This document shows positions 16,805-26,536 of a DNA stretch of 64,000 nucleotides, in pieces; positions within the stretch are counted from its first letter, which is position 1; each line of letters opens with the position of its first letter. Below the pieces are notes generated by a model, which had not been told where the DNA came from, did no database searches, and saw only the letters and a list, made by a program, of their open reading frames with translations. The translations under genes and the position numbers were made by a program. The DNA comes from Chitinophaga pinensis DSM 2588 (GTDB lineage Bacteria; Bacteroidota; Bacteroidia; Chitinophagales; Chitinophagaceae): NCBI RefSeq assembly GCF_000024005.1, contig NC_013132.1, positions 6,318,001 to 6,382,000 on the forward strand, read 5' to 3'.

Positions 16805-17464
16805 TTATTTTGAGTATAAGTTGGTCAGTGTTTGCAGATCGATCTGCTCCAGGCTGCTGACTACCAGGTCAGCCTCTCCCAGTACGTCCTCCTCTCCTAT
16901 GCCGACTACCTTCATACCAGCAGCTTTAGCCGCCTGAACGCCGGCAATGGCATCTTCAAAAACGATGCATTTTGCCGGTGATATGCCCAGGGCTTCAGCC
17001 CCTTTCAGGAAGACTTCCGGATCGGGTTTGGAAGCGGAAACAGTATTCCCATCTACCAATGCATCAAACAAAGGCAGAATGCCTACTTTCTCCAGTATAA
17101 CAGTTGCATTCTTACTGGCTGATCCCAGGGCTGTCTTAATACCGGCAGCACGCAGATTATCCAGTAGTTCTTTTGTTCCCGGGAGTATCTCCTCCGGCGT
17201 CATATGATGGATCATGTCAACATACCACTCATTTTTACGGGTAGCAAGTATCTGTTGCTCCTCAGCAGATTTCTCCATACCACCCCATGCCAGGATCAGT
17301 TCGAGTGATTTAACTCTGCTGATTCCTTTTAGCTTCTCATTCTGCGCTTCCGTAAAATTGAACCCTAACTCATTAGCCAGCCTTTTCCAGGCTTTAAAAT
17401 GATAGACAGCGGTATCTACGATCACCCCATCCAGGTCAAAAATGCATGCTTCAAATACTTGCAT
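16805..17464 (-). CDS. pgmB: Beta-phosphoglucomutase
   Basis: The 219-residue HAD-family protein starts with FDLDGVIVDTAVYHFKAWK. Asp10 is the expected nucleophile and Asp12 the general acid/base; the HFKAW segment is typical of beta-phosphoglucomutase caps. Further motifs are ALGSASKNA (HAD motif II), SKPDPEVFLKGAE (motif III Lys) and FEDAIAGVQAAKAAGM (motif IV acidic pair). It interconverts beta-glucose-1-phosphate and glucose-6-phosphate, taking the GH65 product into glycolysis. It sits between the GH13 gene (29 bases) and the GH65 gene (44 bases) in the same operon. Confidence 0.92.
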   Translation of the reverse strand: MQVFEACIFDLDGVIVDTAVYHFKAWKRLANELGFNFTEAQNEKLKGISRVKSLELILAWGGMEKSAEEQQILATRKNEWYVDMIHHMTPEEILPGTKELLDNLRAAGIKTALGSASKNATVILEKVGILPLFDALVDGNTVSASKPDPEVFLKGAEALGISPAKCIVFEDAIAGVQAAKAAGMKVVGIGEEDVLGEADLVVSSLEQIDLQTLTNLYSK

Positions 17465-17493
17465 ATATTCAGATAAAATCGTTTGAAAAATTG

Positions 17494-19353
17494 TTACTTG
17501 AGCAATTCCATTACCTGCGTCGTTTCTGCTGGTATGCGCAGACTGTCGGCAAGCGGGTAGGTTTTACCACTGACGATATCCCTGGCCTGTGTGAAGCCGC
17601 TCACTCTTTCCGTAAAACGGGCGGGCGATACAGCTGCTTCCTTTTCGTTCGGATTGAGTACGATCATCACAGTCTTATCTCCGTTGTAGCGGAAATAAGT
17701 ATAGATATTATCCTGTGGTACATACTGCATCAGTTTACCCGTTTGTAACACCGGGTTATTCTTTCTGTAATTGGCTATTGTGCTGACATAGTTGAACAGC
17801 TCATTTTCTTCTGCATTACGGCCACCGGCAGTAAATTTATTCTGTGTATCGCCAGTCCATCCACCTTTGAAGTCTTCACGTACCAGTCCGTCGGGCGCGC
17901 TGAAGTTCTTCATACCAATCTCTGCGCCATAGTACAGTTGCGGGATACCACGAGTAGTGAGTAACCAGGCGAGGGCGGCTTTATACTTGTTCTTATTTTC
18001 CTTTACTACTGAATAGAAACGGCTCAGGTCGTGATTGTCAAGGAATACCACATTACGCATAGGATCCTGATACTGATAATCCTGTATCAGCGTCGCATAA
18101 AGTTTTACGACACCATCATCCCATCCTGGTTTTTCATTAAGGGCAGCCGAGATAGCCCAGAGACTCTGGAAATCTGTAGTACCCGGGAGGTTTGTATCAA
18201 AGCCTCTGTTCACGGTATTGCCCTGTGTAAAGAAGACCTGTTCAGGACCGCTGTGTACCCATACTTCTCCAAAGAAAGTAAAACCGGGATAGGCCGCTTT
18301 AATAGCTTTGCCCCACTCCGACATGAAGTCTGCATCGTTATAAGGGTAAGTATCAAGACGAAAGGCATCTACCCCGGCGTATTCAATCCACCAGATATGA
18401 CTTTGTGTAAAATACCTGCGTACATATGGATTTTTCTGGTCCATATCAGGCATGTGCAGATCGAACCAGCCATCGGTCATGATCTTCTGATCAGAGGGCG
18501 CCGCGTATGGATCCATTAAAGGAGCTGCGCGGAAGCTGGAACGGGTAAAGGCAGGCCATTGGTGTACCCAGTTTTTCATAGGCAGATCTTTCATTGTCCA
18601 ATGCTGACTGCCAATATGATTGTGTACCAGATCCTGAACCAGTTTCATGCCTCTTTTATGCAGACTATCAGCCAGCACCTTATACAGTTCATTGGAACCA
18701 AAGCGGGGATCAATACGGTAGTTTTCCGTTGCGGCATAACCATGATAAGAAGCAGAAGGCTGGTCGTTGGTCACCAACGGCGTCATCCACAAGGCTGTTA
18801 CCCCCATCTGCTGCAGATATCCCAGGTGATCAATGATACCTTGTATGTCGCCACCATGGCGTTTATACATGGAATCTCTGTTCAATGAGGTTTCCTGCAT
18901 TCCTTTGATAACATCATTGTTCTTATCGCCATTTGCAAATCGATCCGGCATGATCAGGTATACAAAGTCGCTGCTGTTGACGCCCTGCGCTTTGATACCG
19001 CCCTCTCTTTTCTTTAGCTCATAGGTATATACAATGTCTTTCTGTCCTTTCTGCTTAAACTTAATGGGGAAAGATCCGGCAACAGCCGAAGAAGTGATAT
19101 TAAGATCGACGAACAAATAATTGGGATTCTCTACTTTATGTACTTCCTGCAGGGTAATACCCGGATAACTGAGGGAAACTTCCTTTTCAGCGATCTTATC
19201 TCCATGGATGATCAGTTGCAGGAATGGTTCCTGCATACCCGTCCACCAGAAAGCGGGTTCTATCCTTTCCAGCTTAGGCAGTTGTGCCAGTGATAACGAA
19301 ACAGTAGTGAATGCCAGGATAGCGGTCAATAACAATCTTCTCGTCTGTAACAT
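17494..19353 (-). CDS. GH13 cyclomaltodextrinase/neopullulanase, periplasmic (SusA-like)
   Basis: The 619-residue protein has a cleavable signal peptide (about residues 1-23, SLSLA|Q). The N-terminal region (about 26-115) looks like the beta-sandwich of cyclomaltodextrinases. The TIM barrel has all GH13 regions: DLVHNH, DAFRLDT with nucleophile Asp334, FFGEVW with acid/base Glu363, and FLDNHD with Asp442. It should cleave maltodextrins or cyclodextrins in the periplasm to maltose and glucose. The gene follows susE after 68 bases and precedes pgmB. It corresponds to SusA rather than the surface SusG, because it lacks a lipobox. Confidence 0.9.
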   Translation of the reverse strand: MLQTRRLLLTAILAFTTVSLSLAQLPKLERIEPAFWWTGMQEPFLQLIIHGDKIAEKEVSLSYPGITLQEVHKVENPNYLFVDLNITSSAVAGSFPIKFKQKGQKDIVYTYELKKREGGIKAQGVNSSDFVYLIMPDRFANGDKNNDVIKGMQETSLNRDSMYKRHGGDIQGIIDHLGYLQQMGVTALWMTPLVTNDQPSASYHGYAATENYRIDPRFGSNELYKVLADSLHKRGMKLVQDLVHNHIGSQHWTMKDLPMKNWVHQWPAFTRSSFRAAPLMDPYAAPSDQKIMTDGWFDLHMPDMDQKNPYVRRYFTQSHIWWIEYAGVDAFRLDTYPYNDADFMSEWGKAIKAAYPGFTFFGEVWVHSGPEQVFFTQGNTVNRGFDTNLPGTTDFQSLWAISAALNEKPGWDDGVVKLYATLIQDYQYQDPMRNVVFLDNHDLSRFYSVVKENKNKYKAALAWLLTTRGIPQLYYGAEIGMKNFSAPDGLVREDFKGGWTGDTQNKFTAGGRNAEENELFNYVSTIANYRKNNPVLQTGKLMQYVPQDNIYTYFRYNGDKTVMIVLNPNEKEAAVSPARFTERVSGFTQARDIVSGKTYPLADSLRIPAETTQVMELLK

Positions 19354-19421
19354 GCTTATTAATCTATGGTTTTAAGAGCTGCAACCCGGTTGTATAACCA
19401 GGTTGCAGCTGATATCATTCC

Positions 19422-20459
19422 TTATTGTACGCTCAATGTGTAAACGTAGTTGCCTGGATTGCTCAGATCCATGGTAATGGTATAAGTTCCGGGAGTAGTG
19501 ATGTTGATCACACCAGCAGCACCGGCATTCAGCACCCCGTTATTATCGTCATCACTCAGACTGATGGTGTTGGCATTATTTGCTCTGAAGTAGAAGCTAC
19601 CGGCAGCAAGCGGAGTGGTAACGCTCCATTTCTTGGTTGCGGCGTTAAAGGTCATTGCCTTATCCGCGCCACCTGCAGCGCTACCGGTCACACTCCAGGT
19701 AGTACGGCTGATAGTAAAACTGAGTGCATTCAGGTCAACTGTAAGCCGGTAATAACCTGCTTCAGCCGCCTTGATATTACCACCGTTGCTCACAAGGGAA
19801 CCGCCGCCGGCATCACCGTAGTTCAGGTCCCAGCTTTTTGCAGGCGTGATTTTAAACTCTGTATTGGCATCCGGGAAGTTCAGGTAGCCTTCGTATTTCT
19901 TGTCATTGTTTACTGATGCGAGTGCACCAAGACCGTCGTTATCAAATGACCATCCCTGATAACCACCAGGTACATAAATAGCCGGATAGATCTTTGGCAC
20001 ATAGTAAGGCGTTACATTCAGCAGTACGCTGTCAGAGTATACCTTATCTCCTATTGTATCTACCGCTGCTTTTACACGGATCACCAACTGGTGTTCACGA
20101 CCGGCAGCCAGGCCCATATTATTGATCGCCTGATTTAGCTGCGCAACAGTGAAGGTTTTAGTCAGTCCGTTATTAGCACTGAATATTTCCGAAGCGTTTC
20201 TGAAACCATTTCCTTTTTCAGCTACTTCCAGCGTATAGTTTACTACGGCTCTGTATCCCCAGTCCTGAGAAGCGGTCCACGTATAGGTTACCGCATTTTC
20301 TGAAGCCTTATCCGCAGAAAACACAAATTCAGTTGCTGTCGCAGAAAAGGCAGGCGTTGTACCTGTCTTCACCTGTGTGAAGCTGTCCTGTTTTTCACAG
20401 GAGGCGAGCGCCAACACACATAAACTTCCTGCAATAATTTTATTCAACCAGGCATTCAT
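19422..20459 (-). CDS. susE: SusE-like outer-membrane starch-binding lipoprotein
   Basis: The 345-residue protein has a lipoprotein signal ending LALASC (Cys21) with EKQD after it. The first domain (about 25-155) has the SusE Ig-like pattern: TEFVFSADKASENAVTYTWT and a VNYTLEVAEKGNGF stretch. Two CBM-like starch-binding domains follow, each opening with IYVPGGYQGW or WSVTGSAAGG type strands and carrying aromatics. SusE binds malto-oligosaccharides on the cell surface next to SusC/D. No separate SusF is encoded here. The gene is 42 bases downstream of susD. Confidence 0.85.
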   Translation of the reverse strand: MNAWLNKIIAGSLCVLALASCEKQDSFTQVKTGTTPAFSATATEFVFSADKASENAVTYTWTASQDWGYRAVVNYTLEVAEKGNGFRNASEIFSANNGLTKTFTVAQLNQAINNMGLAAGREHQLVIRVKAAVDTIGDKVYSDSVLLNVTPYYVPKIYPAIYVPGGYQGWSFDNDGLGALASVNNDKKYEGYLNFPDANTEFKITPAKSWDLNYGDAGGGSLVSNGGNIKAAEAGYYRLTVDLNALSFTISRTTWSVTGSAAGGADKAMTFNAATKKWSVTTPLAAGSFYFRANNANTISLSDDDNNGVLNAGAAGVINITTPGTYTITMDLSNPGNYVYTLSVQ

Positions 20460-20501
20460 GATGCAAGTATTTTGGTATTGTGGTTAAATGCTGTTCTTGA
20501 A

Positions 20502-22094
20502 TTAATAACCGTCGTTCTGTTTCAGGTTGGGATTAGCCACCCTTGCAGTAGTTGGAATCGGATATACCGTACGGAAATCACCTACTGCCGCTCCTGCTGC
20601 TACGCCGCCTTTGAACGGCCATACATAAGCAGCACCGGTAAACAGTCCGTAGCGGATCAGGTCAGTTCTGCGGTGTCCTTCCCAATACAACTCACGACCT
20701 CTTTCATCCAGGATAAATCTCAGGTTCAGCTGAGCAGCGGTAATGTTGCCGGAAGTATTGCCATATGCACGCTGACGCAGATCATTGATATATGTCACGG
20801 CCTGGTTGGTGGAACCACCTGTACCGCCCCGTAATACGGCTTCTGCATAGGTCAGATGCATTTCTGCCAGACGCATCAGCGGGAAGTCGGTATCCACGAA
20901 AGTGGAGTTGGAACCATCTGTATTTTTAGAAGTCTTATTAGACCATTTTGTGATGGCATAACCATCGGTGAATGTACCCAGATCAGCTATCTCACGGTTC
21001 TGGCCAGCAGTGTAGAACATGGCGCGTTTATCAGTAGCGCCGGTAATATCGCTGAACAGTGCCACAAATGCACTGGTGGTACGTAAACCACCCCAGCCAC
21101 TGTTTACACCAAATTCAGCAGCATTCATACTACCACCGACAGCAGCATGTATCAGGTAAGTGGTACCACCATATGTCTGTGTGCGGGCGCCGTCAAAGTT
21201 GGCCGTGAGCATCAATTCTGATTCCGAGGTTACGTTGTTATCAGCCTTGAACATATTAGCATAGCTATTAGCCAGTGTGTAACCGGAATTGATCACTTTA
21301 GCGCTATAGGTAACCGCATCGGTATAACGGGCAGTACCTGTGTACACTTCAGCGTTCAGGTATAATTTTGCGAGCAATCCCCATACGCAGGCTTTATCAG
21401 CACGACCATACTCATTTGCACGGGCTTCTGCCATTTCTCCTTCAATTGCTAACAATTCACGTTCTATGTAAGAGAACAGGTCAGTACGGGAGATCTGGTT
21501 GGGATAATAGTAGGCCACTTCATTACTATCTGTCACAAATGGTACACTACCGAAGAGGTCCATCGCGTGATAGTAACTCAATGCACGCAGAAAGCGTGCT
21601 TCTGCACGGAAGGTATGTGCTGTTTCGCGATCTTTTTCTGCGATACCGTTGCTGCTTAGTTTATCATCGCTGGTCTGTCTGATAAATTCATTACACTGTG
21701 CGATCTGATAGAACAGACGGGCAAACATGGCATTGATGAAGTTATCATCAGGCGTCCAGTCCATCTGGTGAAAATCCTGTAATGTACCGTCATTCCAGCC
21801 AATCACTGCTTCGTCAGTAGGCAGTTCCTGCATCTGATAATATCCGCGGATATAACTGGATGTACCTTCATCGATACCGCTGATATCGGGGCTACCTGTC
21901 GGACCAACCTGTCCGGTAACAGAGAAACCACCATATAATTTAGCCAGGATGGCTTTATAATTGGAAAAGTCTTTATACACGCTGGCTGATGTAGCCTCTG
22001 TGATCGGTGTACGGTCCAGATCTTTGGTACAGGAAGTAAGTCCCCATACCATTGCGCCTGCCAGTACTACCTGATATATGAATTGCTTAGTCAT
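20502..22094 (-). CDS. susD: SusD/RagB family nutrient-binding lipoprotein
   Basis: The 530-residue protein has lipobox LTSC (Cys22) followed by TKDLDRTPITEATSASVYKD, the usual SusD opening. TPR-like helices contain FRAEARFLRALSYYHAMDLFG, the most conserved SusD motif, and PLMRLAEMHLTYAEA near the C-terminus. The ending RNPN-type motif is present as ARVANPNLKQNDGY. SusD forms the lid of the SusC channel and captures glycan. It starts 19 bases after the susC stop, so the pair is translated from one message. Confidence 0.95.
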   Translation of the reverse strand: MTKQFIYQVVLAGAMVWGLTSCTKDLDRTPITEATSASVYKDFSNYKAILAKLYGGFSVTGQVGPTGSPDISGIDEGTSSYIRGYYQMQELPTDEAVIGWNDGTLQDFHQMDWTPDDNFINAMFARLFYQIAQCNEFIRQTSDDKLSSNGIAEKDRETAHTFRAEARFLRALSYYHAMDLFGSVPFVTDSNEVAYYYPNQISRTDLFSYIERELLAIEGEMAEARANEYGRADKACVWGLLAKLYLNAEVYTGTARYTDAVTYSAKVINSGYTLANSYANMFKADNNVTSESELMLTANFDGARTQTYGGTTYLIHAAVGGSMNAAEFGVNSGWGGLRTTSAFVALFSDITGATDKRAMFYTAGQNREIADLGTFTDGYAITKWSNKTSKNTDGSNSTFVDTDFPLMRLAEMHLTYAEAVLRGGTGGSTNQAVTYINDLRQRAYGNTSGNITAAQLNLRFILDERGRELYWEGHRRTDLIRYGLFTGAAYVWPFKGGVAAGAAVGDFRTVYPIPTTARVANPNLKQNDGY

Positions 22095-22113
22095 AACGTT
22101 TCCTGTTTGTTAA

Positions 22114-25080
22114 TTAAAAATCAAGGTTAACACCCAAAGAATATACACGCGGACGAGGATAGAATTTATCATCTATACCACTGAACACCTCAGGATCCTG
22201 ACCGCTGTATTTAGTAATCACAAATACGTTCTGTACGTTGAAGTTGGCGCGCAGACCTACTTTTTTACTGATCACTCTTCCGAAATCGTAACCCAGGTTC
22301 AGGTAGTCCATACGCAGGAACGAACCGTTTTCTACATAGTAATCGGACCAGTACTGCGTGTTTCTGAATTTAGTTTTCAGTACGCTGGTAGACAGGTTGG
22401 CCAGGTAGTTACTATTCTGGAATGTTTTGTAAGAACCGTTGTTGGATGCCTGGTTGTTGTAGATGTAGTTACCGATGTTGCTACGCATACTGAAACCAAG
22501 GGTCCATTTCTTATAGTTGAAACTTGAATTAAAGTTCAGGTATACCACCGGATTGGATGATTTGTAGCGATATTTATCATCCGCATCCACGACGCCATCG
22601 CCGTTGGTATCTTCATACACCCCTTCGATCGGATTACCGGCTTTATCGTAGATCTGTTTGTATACATAGAAGGAATTGATCTGGTTCCCGGCAGTATTGA
22701 TCTGAATCGTGTTACCGGTACCACCGCTGATACCACCTGTTGCGATGCCTACAGAAGTATCTGTCTGTGCTTTGGAAAGCGACAGGATCTTGTTTTTGTT
22801 ATAGGTAATGTTGAAACCAGCGTCCCAACGGAAGTCTTTTGTTTCTACTGGCGTAGCATTGATAATGAATTCCACGCCCCTGTTTTCCAGACTACCGATA
22901 TTGGTATACAGCGTGTTGGTCAGATTGGTACCAGTAGGAGCCGTTACATCTGCCAGCAGGTCGGTGGTTTTCTTGTAGTAAAAGTCTACGCTACCGGTGA
23001 TCTTATTATCCAGGAAACCGTAGTCTACCGCTACGTTATAAGTAGCTGTCTGTTCCCATTTGATGTTCTGGTCATAACCGGCGGCACGCAGTGTTTTGTA
23101 GAACACATCACCCAACTGGTAAGAGGAGTTCGCATCGCCGTAAGTGTAGCGGGACAATGCTGCATATTCTTTACCCACACCAATATTTTCCTGACCAGTC
23201 ACACCGTAACCGAGTCTCAGTTTCAGATCAGATAAAGTCTTTGTATTCTTCAGGAAAGGCTCGTCCTTCAGTTTCCACGCGAATGCTACCGAAGGGAAGT
23301 TACCCCAGTGCTGGCGGAAACGGGAAGTACCGTCACGACGCATGGTGAAAGTGAGGAGATATTTATCATTGAAAGTATAGTTCAGACGACCGAAGAAAGA
23401 TACCAGTGTGTGCTGTGCTTCGCTGTAGTTACCCGCAGCGGTGGTGGTATCGCCGGATTCATCCAGAGTAGGATAACCAGGAGTAGCAGTGATAAAATCC
23501 TGGTAAGAATAACCACCCATTACATCAATACGGCTTTTAATACCTTTCAGCTCTTTTACATAGTTCAGGTAGAAGTCAAACAGTTTGTTCTTCATTTCCT
23601 GGGAGTAGTGCTTGTAAGAACCACCGGTACCATTGTAGTAGGACAGTGCTGCATACTTCGGAATGTTTGTATTACCATCACCTTTCTGATAGTCGTAACC
23701 CAGATTCAGGTTAGCACGCAGTTCAGGGAGAAAGTGAAATTTATAGTCAAACTGGATGTTACCGATGCTCCTTTTTACCTGGGATTTGTCCATTTTCTGT
23801 TCCAGCATCGCCGCCGGGTTTTTAGTAGCGAGGTCGTACAGTTTGCCGTTGTACAGCCATTCGTAGTAACCCCCAAAGTCATTGCTGTTGCCGGAGCGCA
23901 AAGGTTTGGTCGGATCGTATGCGATAGCGGCATTAATGGCTCCCTGGTCCGCAAAACGGTAATCAGCAATAGAACCCTTTACATTCATGTTGATTTTCAG
24001 GTGATCATCAAATAAACTTGGAGACAGGTTAATGGAAGCTGAGTTTCTTTCCAGGTTGGATGTTTTCAGGATACCGTCCTGGTTCAGGTAACCAACAGAA
24101 ATGCGGTAAGGCAGTTTCTTCCAGGATCCGCTGAGGGCCAGGTTGTTATCGGTGCTGAAAGCGGACTGGTAGATCTGTTTCTGCCAGTCAGTATTATCAG
24201 TACCCAGCAGTGCGATCTGTGCAGCAGTACCGTTCTGTTTTACAACATCAGAGAACTGGCTGGCATTCAGTACCGGAGAGAAGCTGGTTACTTTGGAAAT
24301 GGCATTCGTTGAACTGAAAGAAACATGGAGCTGATCACCCAGACGTCCCTTTTTAGTGGTAATGATGATGACACCATTGGAGGCACGGGAACCGTAGATA
24401 GCGGTTGCAGATGCATCTTTCAGTACGTTAAATGATTCAATATCATTTGGATTGATCAGGGCGAGTGCATTAGAAGCACCGCTGATATTGTTGTTGTCAA
24501 CAGGTACGCCGTCTATGATGATCAGCGGATCATTGGTAGCGTTCAGGGAAGCGCCACCACGTACGCGGATGGTACTACCAGCGCCAGGTGCACCACCATT
24601 GGAGGTGATCTGTACACCAGGTACTTTACCAGTGATCAGCTGATCAGCAGAGCTGATAGGTCCTTTGTTAAAGTCTTTGGAAGAAACAACAGCGATCGCA
24701 CCTGTCAGGTCACTCTTTTTCTGGGTACCGTAACCTACTACTACTATTTCGTTCAGACCTTTGGTGTCAGCTTTCAGCTGGAAAGTGATAGATTCTGTGC
24801 TGTTGCCTGCATTAACAGGCATTTCGAATGTTTCATACCCCATGATACGGGCTACTACTACGATGTTTCCAGGCGTAATGCCCGTGATGGTGAATTTACC
24901 TTCCGCATCAGCTGTGGCGTTCTTACTGGTCCCTTTGATGAAGACGGTGGCGCCTGGAATTGGTTGTCCTGCATCGTCTGTCACCTTCCCACTAATACTG
25001 CCTGATTGCGCATAGGTAAACAGAGAGATCAACACAAAGCACAGCAGAAATGCATACCGGGCAAAGCGTGTTTTTTTCAT
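22114..25080 (-). CDS. susC: SusC/RagA TonB-dependent transporter for malto-oligosaccharides
   Basis: The 988-residue protein has a signal peptide (1-24, FTYAQ), then a carboxypeptidase-regulatory-like domain (GKVTDDAGQPIPGATVFIKG, about 30-110). The plug follows: LNEIVVVGYGTQKKSDLTGA, then SSADQLITGKVPGVQI and the SusC signature ASATAIYGSRASNGVIIITT. A 22-strand barrel fills the rest, ending in a typical terminal strand (SLGVNLDF). There is no STN domain, so signalling through an anti-sigma factor is not expected. This fits control by the LacI protein encoded upstream. Maltodextrin specificity is inferred from the operon. Confidence 0.95.
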   Translation of the reverse strand: MKKTRFARYAFLLCFVLISLFTYAQSGSISGKVTDDAGQPIPGATVFIKGTSKNATADAEGKFTITGITPGNIVVVARIMGYETFEMPVNAGNSTESITFQLKADTKGLNEIVVVGYGTQKKSDLTGAIAVVSSKDFNKGPISSADQLITGKVPGVQITSNGGAPGAGSTIRVRGGASLNATNDPLIIIDGVPVDNNNISGASNALALINPNDIESFNVLKDASATAIYGSRASNGVIIITTKKGRLGDQLHVSFSSTNAISKVTSFSPVLNASQFSDVVKQNGTAAQIALLGTDNTDWQKQIYQSAFSTDNNLALSGSWKKLPYRISVGYLNQDGILKTSNLERNSASINLSPSLFDDHLKINMNVKGSIADYRFADQGAINAAIAYDPTKPLRSGNSNDFGGYYEWLYNGKLYDLATKNPAAMLEQKMDKSQVKRSIGNIQFDYKFHFLPELRANLNLGYDYQKGDGNTNIPKYAALSYYNGTGGSYKHYSQEMKNKLFDFYLNYVKELKGIKSRIDVMGGYSYQDFITATPGYPTLDESGDTTTAAGNYSEAQHTLVSFFGRLNYTFNDKYLLTFTMRRDGTSRFRQHWGNFPSVAFAWKLKDEPFLKNTKTLSDLKLRLGYGVTGQENIGVGKEYAALSRYTYGDANSSYQLGDVFYKTLRAAGYDQNIKWEQTATYNVAVDYGFLDNKITGSVDFYYKKTTDLLADVTAPTGTNLTNTLYTNIGSLENRGVEFIINATPVETKDFRWDAGFNITYNKNKILSLSKAQTDTSVGIATGGISGGTGNTIQINTAGNQINSFYVYKQIYDKAGNPIEGVYEDTNGDGVVDADDKYRYKSSNPVVYLNFNSSFNYKKWTLGFSMRSNIGNYIYNNQASNNGSYKTFQNSNYLANLSTSVLKTKFRNTQYWSDYYVENGSFLRMDYLNLGYDFGRVISKKVGLRANFNVQNVFVITKYSGQDPEVFSGIDDKFYPRPRVYSLGVNLDF

Positions 25081-25147
25081 TTAACGTTGATTAATAGTTT
25101 CACAATAAGTTCACTGCAGGTACTTTTTGAGCAAAAAGCCCCCTTTC

Positions 25148-25163
25148 GAATCCTTTCGGATTC
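25148..25163 (-). promoter_or_regulatory. Leader hairpin with GAAA tetraloop upstream of susC
   Basis: Read on the minus strand this is GAATCC-GAAA-GGATTC: a 6-bp stem closed by a GNRA tetraloop, 68 bases upstream of the susC start. It lies in the presumed 5' leader and could stabilise or regulate the message. Confidence 0.4.
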
Positions 25164-25284
25164 AATTGCCTTTAGTTTGTTTTTGTTGTAATCGTGGAAA
25201 CCAGAGACTGATTTTCTGTCTTCCGGTGATTTGAATGCTGTAAAACTTTAAGTAGGATTCATTTTTGTTACGTTTTTCTATTTT

Positions 25285-25300
25285 CCGGGAACGTTCCCGG
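25285..25300. promoter_or_regulatory. LacI-type operator CCGGGAACGTTCCCGG
   Basis: A perfect 16-bp palindrome with the central CG dinucleotide and GGAACGTTCC core typical of LacI/GalR-family operators. It lies 205 bases upstream of susC and downstream of the LacI gene, so that protein is the probable ligand-responsive regulator of the operon. Confidence 0.75.
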
Positions 25301-25504
25301 AGTGTGGAACATGTTGCTAAAGTATACCTTTTTATGAAAACTGTAACATTTTGAAATACTTTTTTAAAAAAAAAGTTAAAAGATAGCGAGGAAATCGCAT
25401 GAAAAACTCAGGCGACAATCAATCTGATGATTGATTGTCAACAATTTGATAAATATCACATGTAAGATTATTTAGTGGAGGACTTTCGTTTTGTTTCTTT
25501 TCGG

Positions 25505-26536
25505 CTATCCCTTCCCTCCTATATGAGTTTTTACACCGGTGCTGGAAGTTCTGGGAATCAATTTTGAGCTTAGTACAAGGTGATCATTTACCGGCGCATC
25601 ACTTTCCAGGGCTCTGAAAAGCAGTTCTGCGGCATTTGTGCCCAGGTCGAAAGCCGGCTGTGTGATGGTGGATAATGCTGGATTCAGCAGGGAGGCGATC
25701 TCCAGACTGGAAAAGCTGACAATCTTAATGTCATCCGGAATACGGATACCCAGATTATGGCAAACGTAATAGCTGGAAATAGCCAGACGTTCTACCGAAG
25801 CAAGGATACCATCCGGGTGCTGTTCATTTAATGCTTTTGAGAGAATATCGAAGTTCTCGTCATAGTCGTTGGAGCAATCTATCACGAGGTGGGTGTTGTA
25901 TGGAATACCAGCATCTTTCAATGCGTCATGATAGCCCTGCATACGTACATTACCAATGGACAGGCTCTTGTTCACCACCAGGAAAGCGATCTTCTTACAG
26001 CCCACTTCTATCAGGTGACGGGTAGCGGCAAAACTGCTCTCATAGTCATCCGTAGTCACTTTCGGCACATTGATATCATCGTATACCCTATCAAAAAACA
26101 CCAGTGGAATATGCTTATTCCCCAGGCGGTTAAGATACTGGTGATCATTGGCCTCACCGGATGCAGACATGATAATACCGTCTACACGGCCGTTGTATAG
26201 TTTGTCGATAAATGCGACTTCTTTCTGGTACTCATCATCCGTTACATAGATCAGTGTATGGTAGCCTTTGTCTCTGGCTACGCGCTCAATACCATGTATG
26301 GCCTGGGAAAAAAAGTTATTAGCCAGTTCCGGAACGATGATGGCAATTGTCTTGCTTTTCTTCTCCCGCAGATTGCTGGCATAGTGATTTGGCTGGTAGT
26401 TGAACTCCTTCGCCATGGATAAGATCCTGGCTTTTGTTTCGGGATTGATGTCGCTGTTGCCCCTGAATGCCCTGGAAACCGTGGAAGTAGACAAATTAAG
26501 TTTTTCAGCCAACCTTTTAATATCAACGCGATCCAT
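25505..26536 (-). CDS. LacI/GalR family regulator of the malto operon
   Basis: The 343-residue protein has an N-terminal HTH (about residues 5-25: IKRLAEKLNLSTSTVSRAF) and the hinge YQPNHYASNLR. The periplasmic-binding-protein-like sensor domain begins TIAIIVPELANNFF, and includes a VDGIIMSAS stretch, FFDRVYDDINVPKVTTDD and the late LSTITQPAFDLGTNAAELLF. It should bind the palindrome at 25285-25300 and respond to a sugar. The prototype starch system of Bacteroides thetaiotaomicron uses SusR instead; a LacI regulator here is a variant arrangement. It is upstream of susC in the same direction but has 424 bases of spacer, so it is probably a separate unit. Confidence 0.92.
   Translation of the reverse strand: MDRVDIKRLAEKLNLSTSTVSRAFRGNSDINPETKARILSMAKEFNYQPNHYASNLREKKSKTIAIIVPELANNFFSQAIHGIERVARDKGYHTLIYVTDDEYQKEVAFIDKLYNGRVDGIIMSASGEANDHQYLNRLGNKHIPLVFFDRVYDDINVPKVTTDDYESSFAATRHLIEVGCKKIAFLVVNKSLSIGNVRMQGYHDALKDAGIPYNTHLVIDCSNDYDENFDILSKALNEQHPDGILASVERLAISSYYVCHNLGIRIPDDIKIVSFSSLEIASLLNPALSTITQPAFDLGTNAAELLFRALESDAPVNDHLVLSSKLIPRTSSTGVKTHIGGKG

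Larger units (their letters stand above)
25081..25504. other. susC leader and promoter region (424 bases, no gene)
   Basis: This region separates susC from the LacI gene. It holds a perfect 16-bp operator at 25285-25300, a small hairpin at 25148-25163 and a second CTTTTT/AAAAAG hairpin at about 25122-25138, both in the susC leader. No ORF is convincing. No clear TAnnTTTG -7 box was found on the minus strand. Confidence 0.6.

Noticed and set aside
23308..24015. 235-codon plus-strand frame inside susC
   Set aside because: Antisense to a conserved barrel; no recognisable product and no start context.
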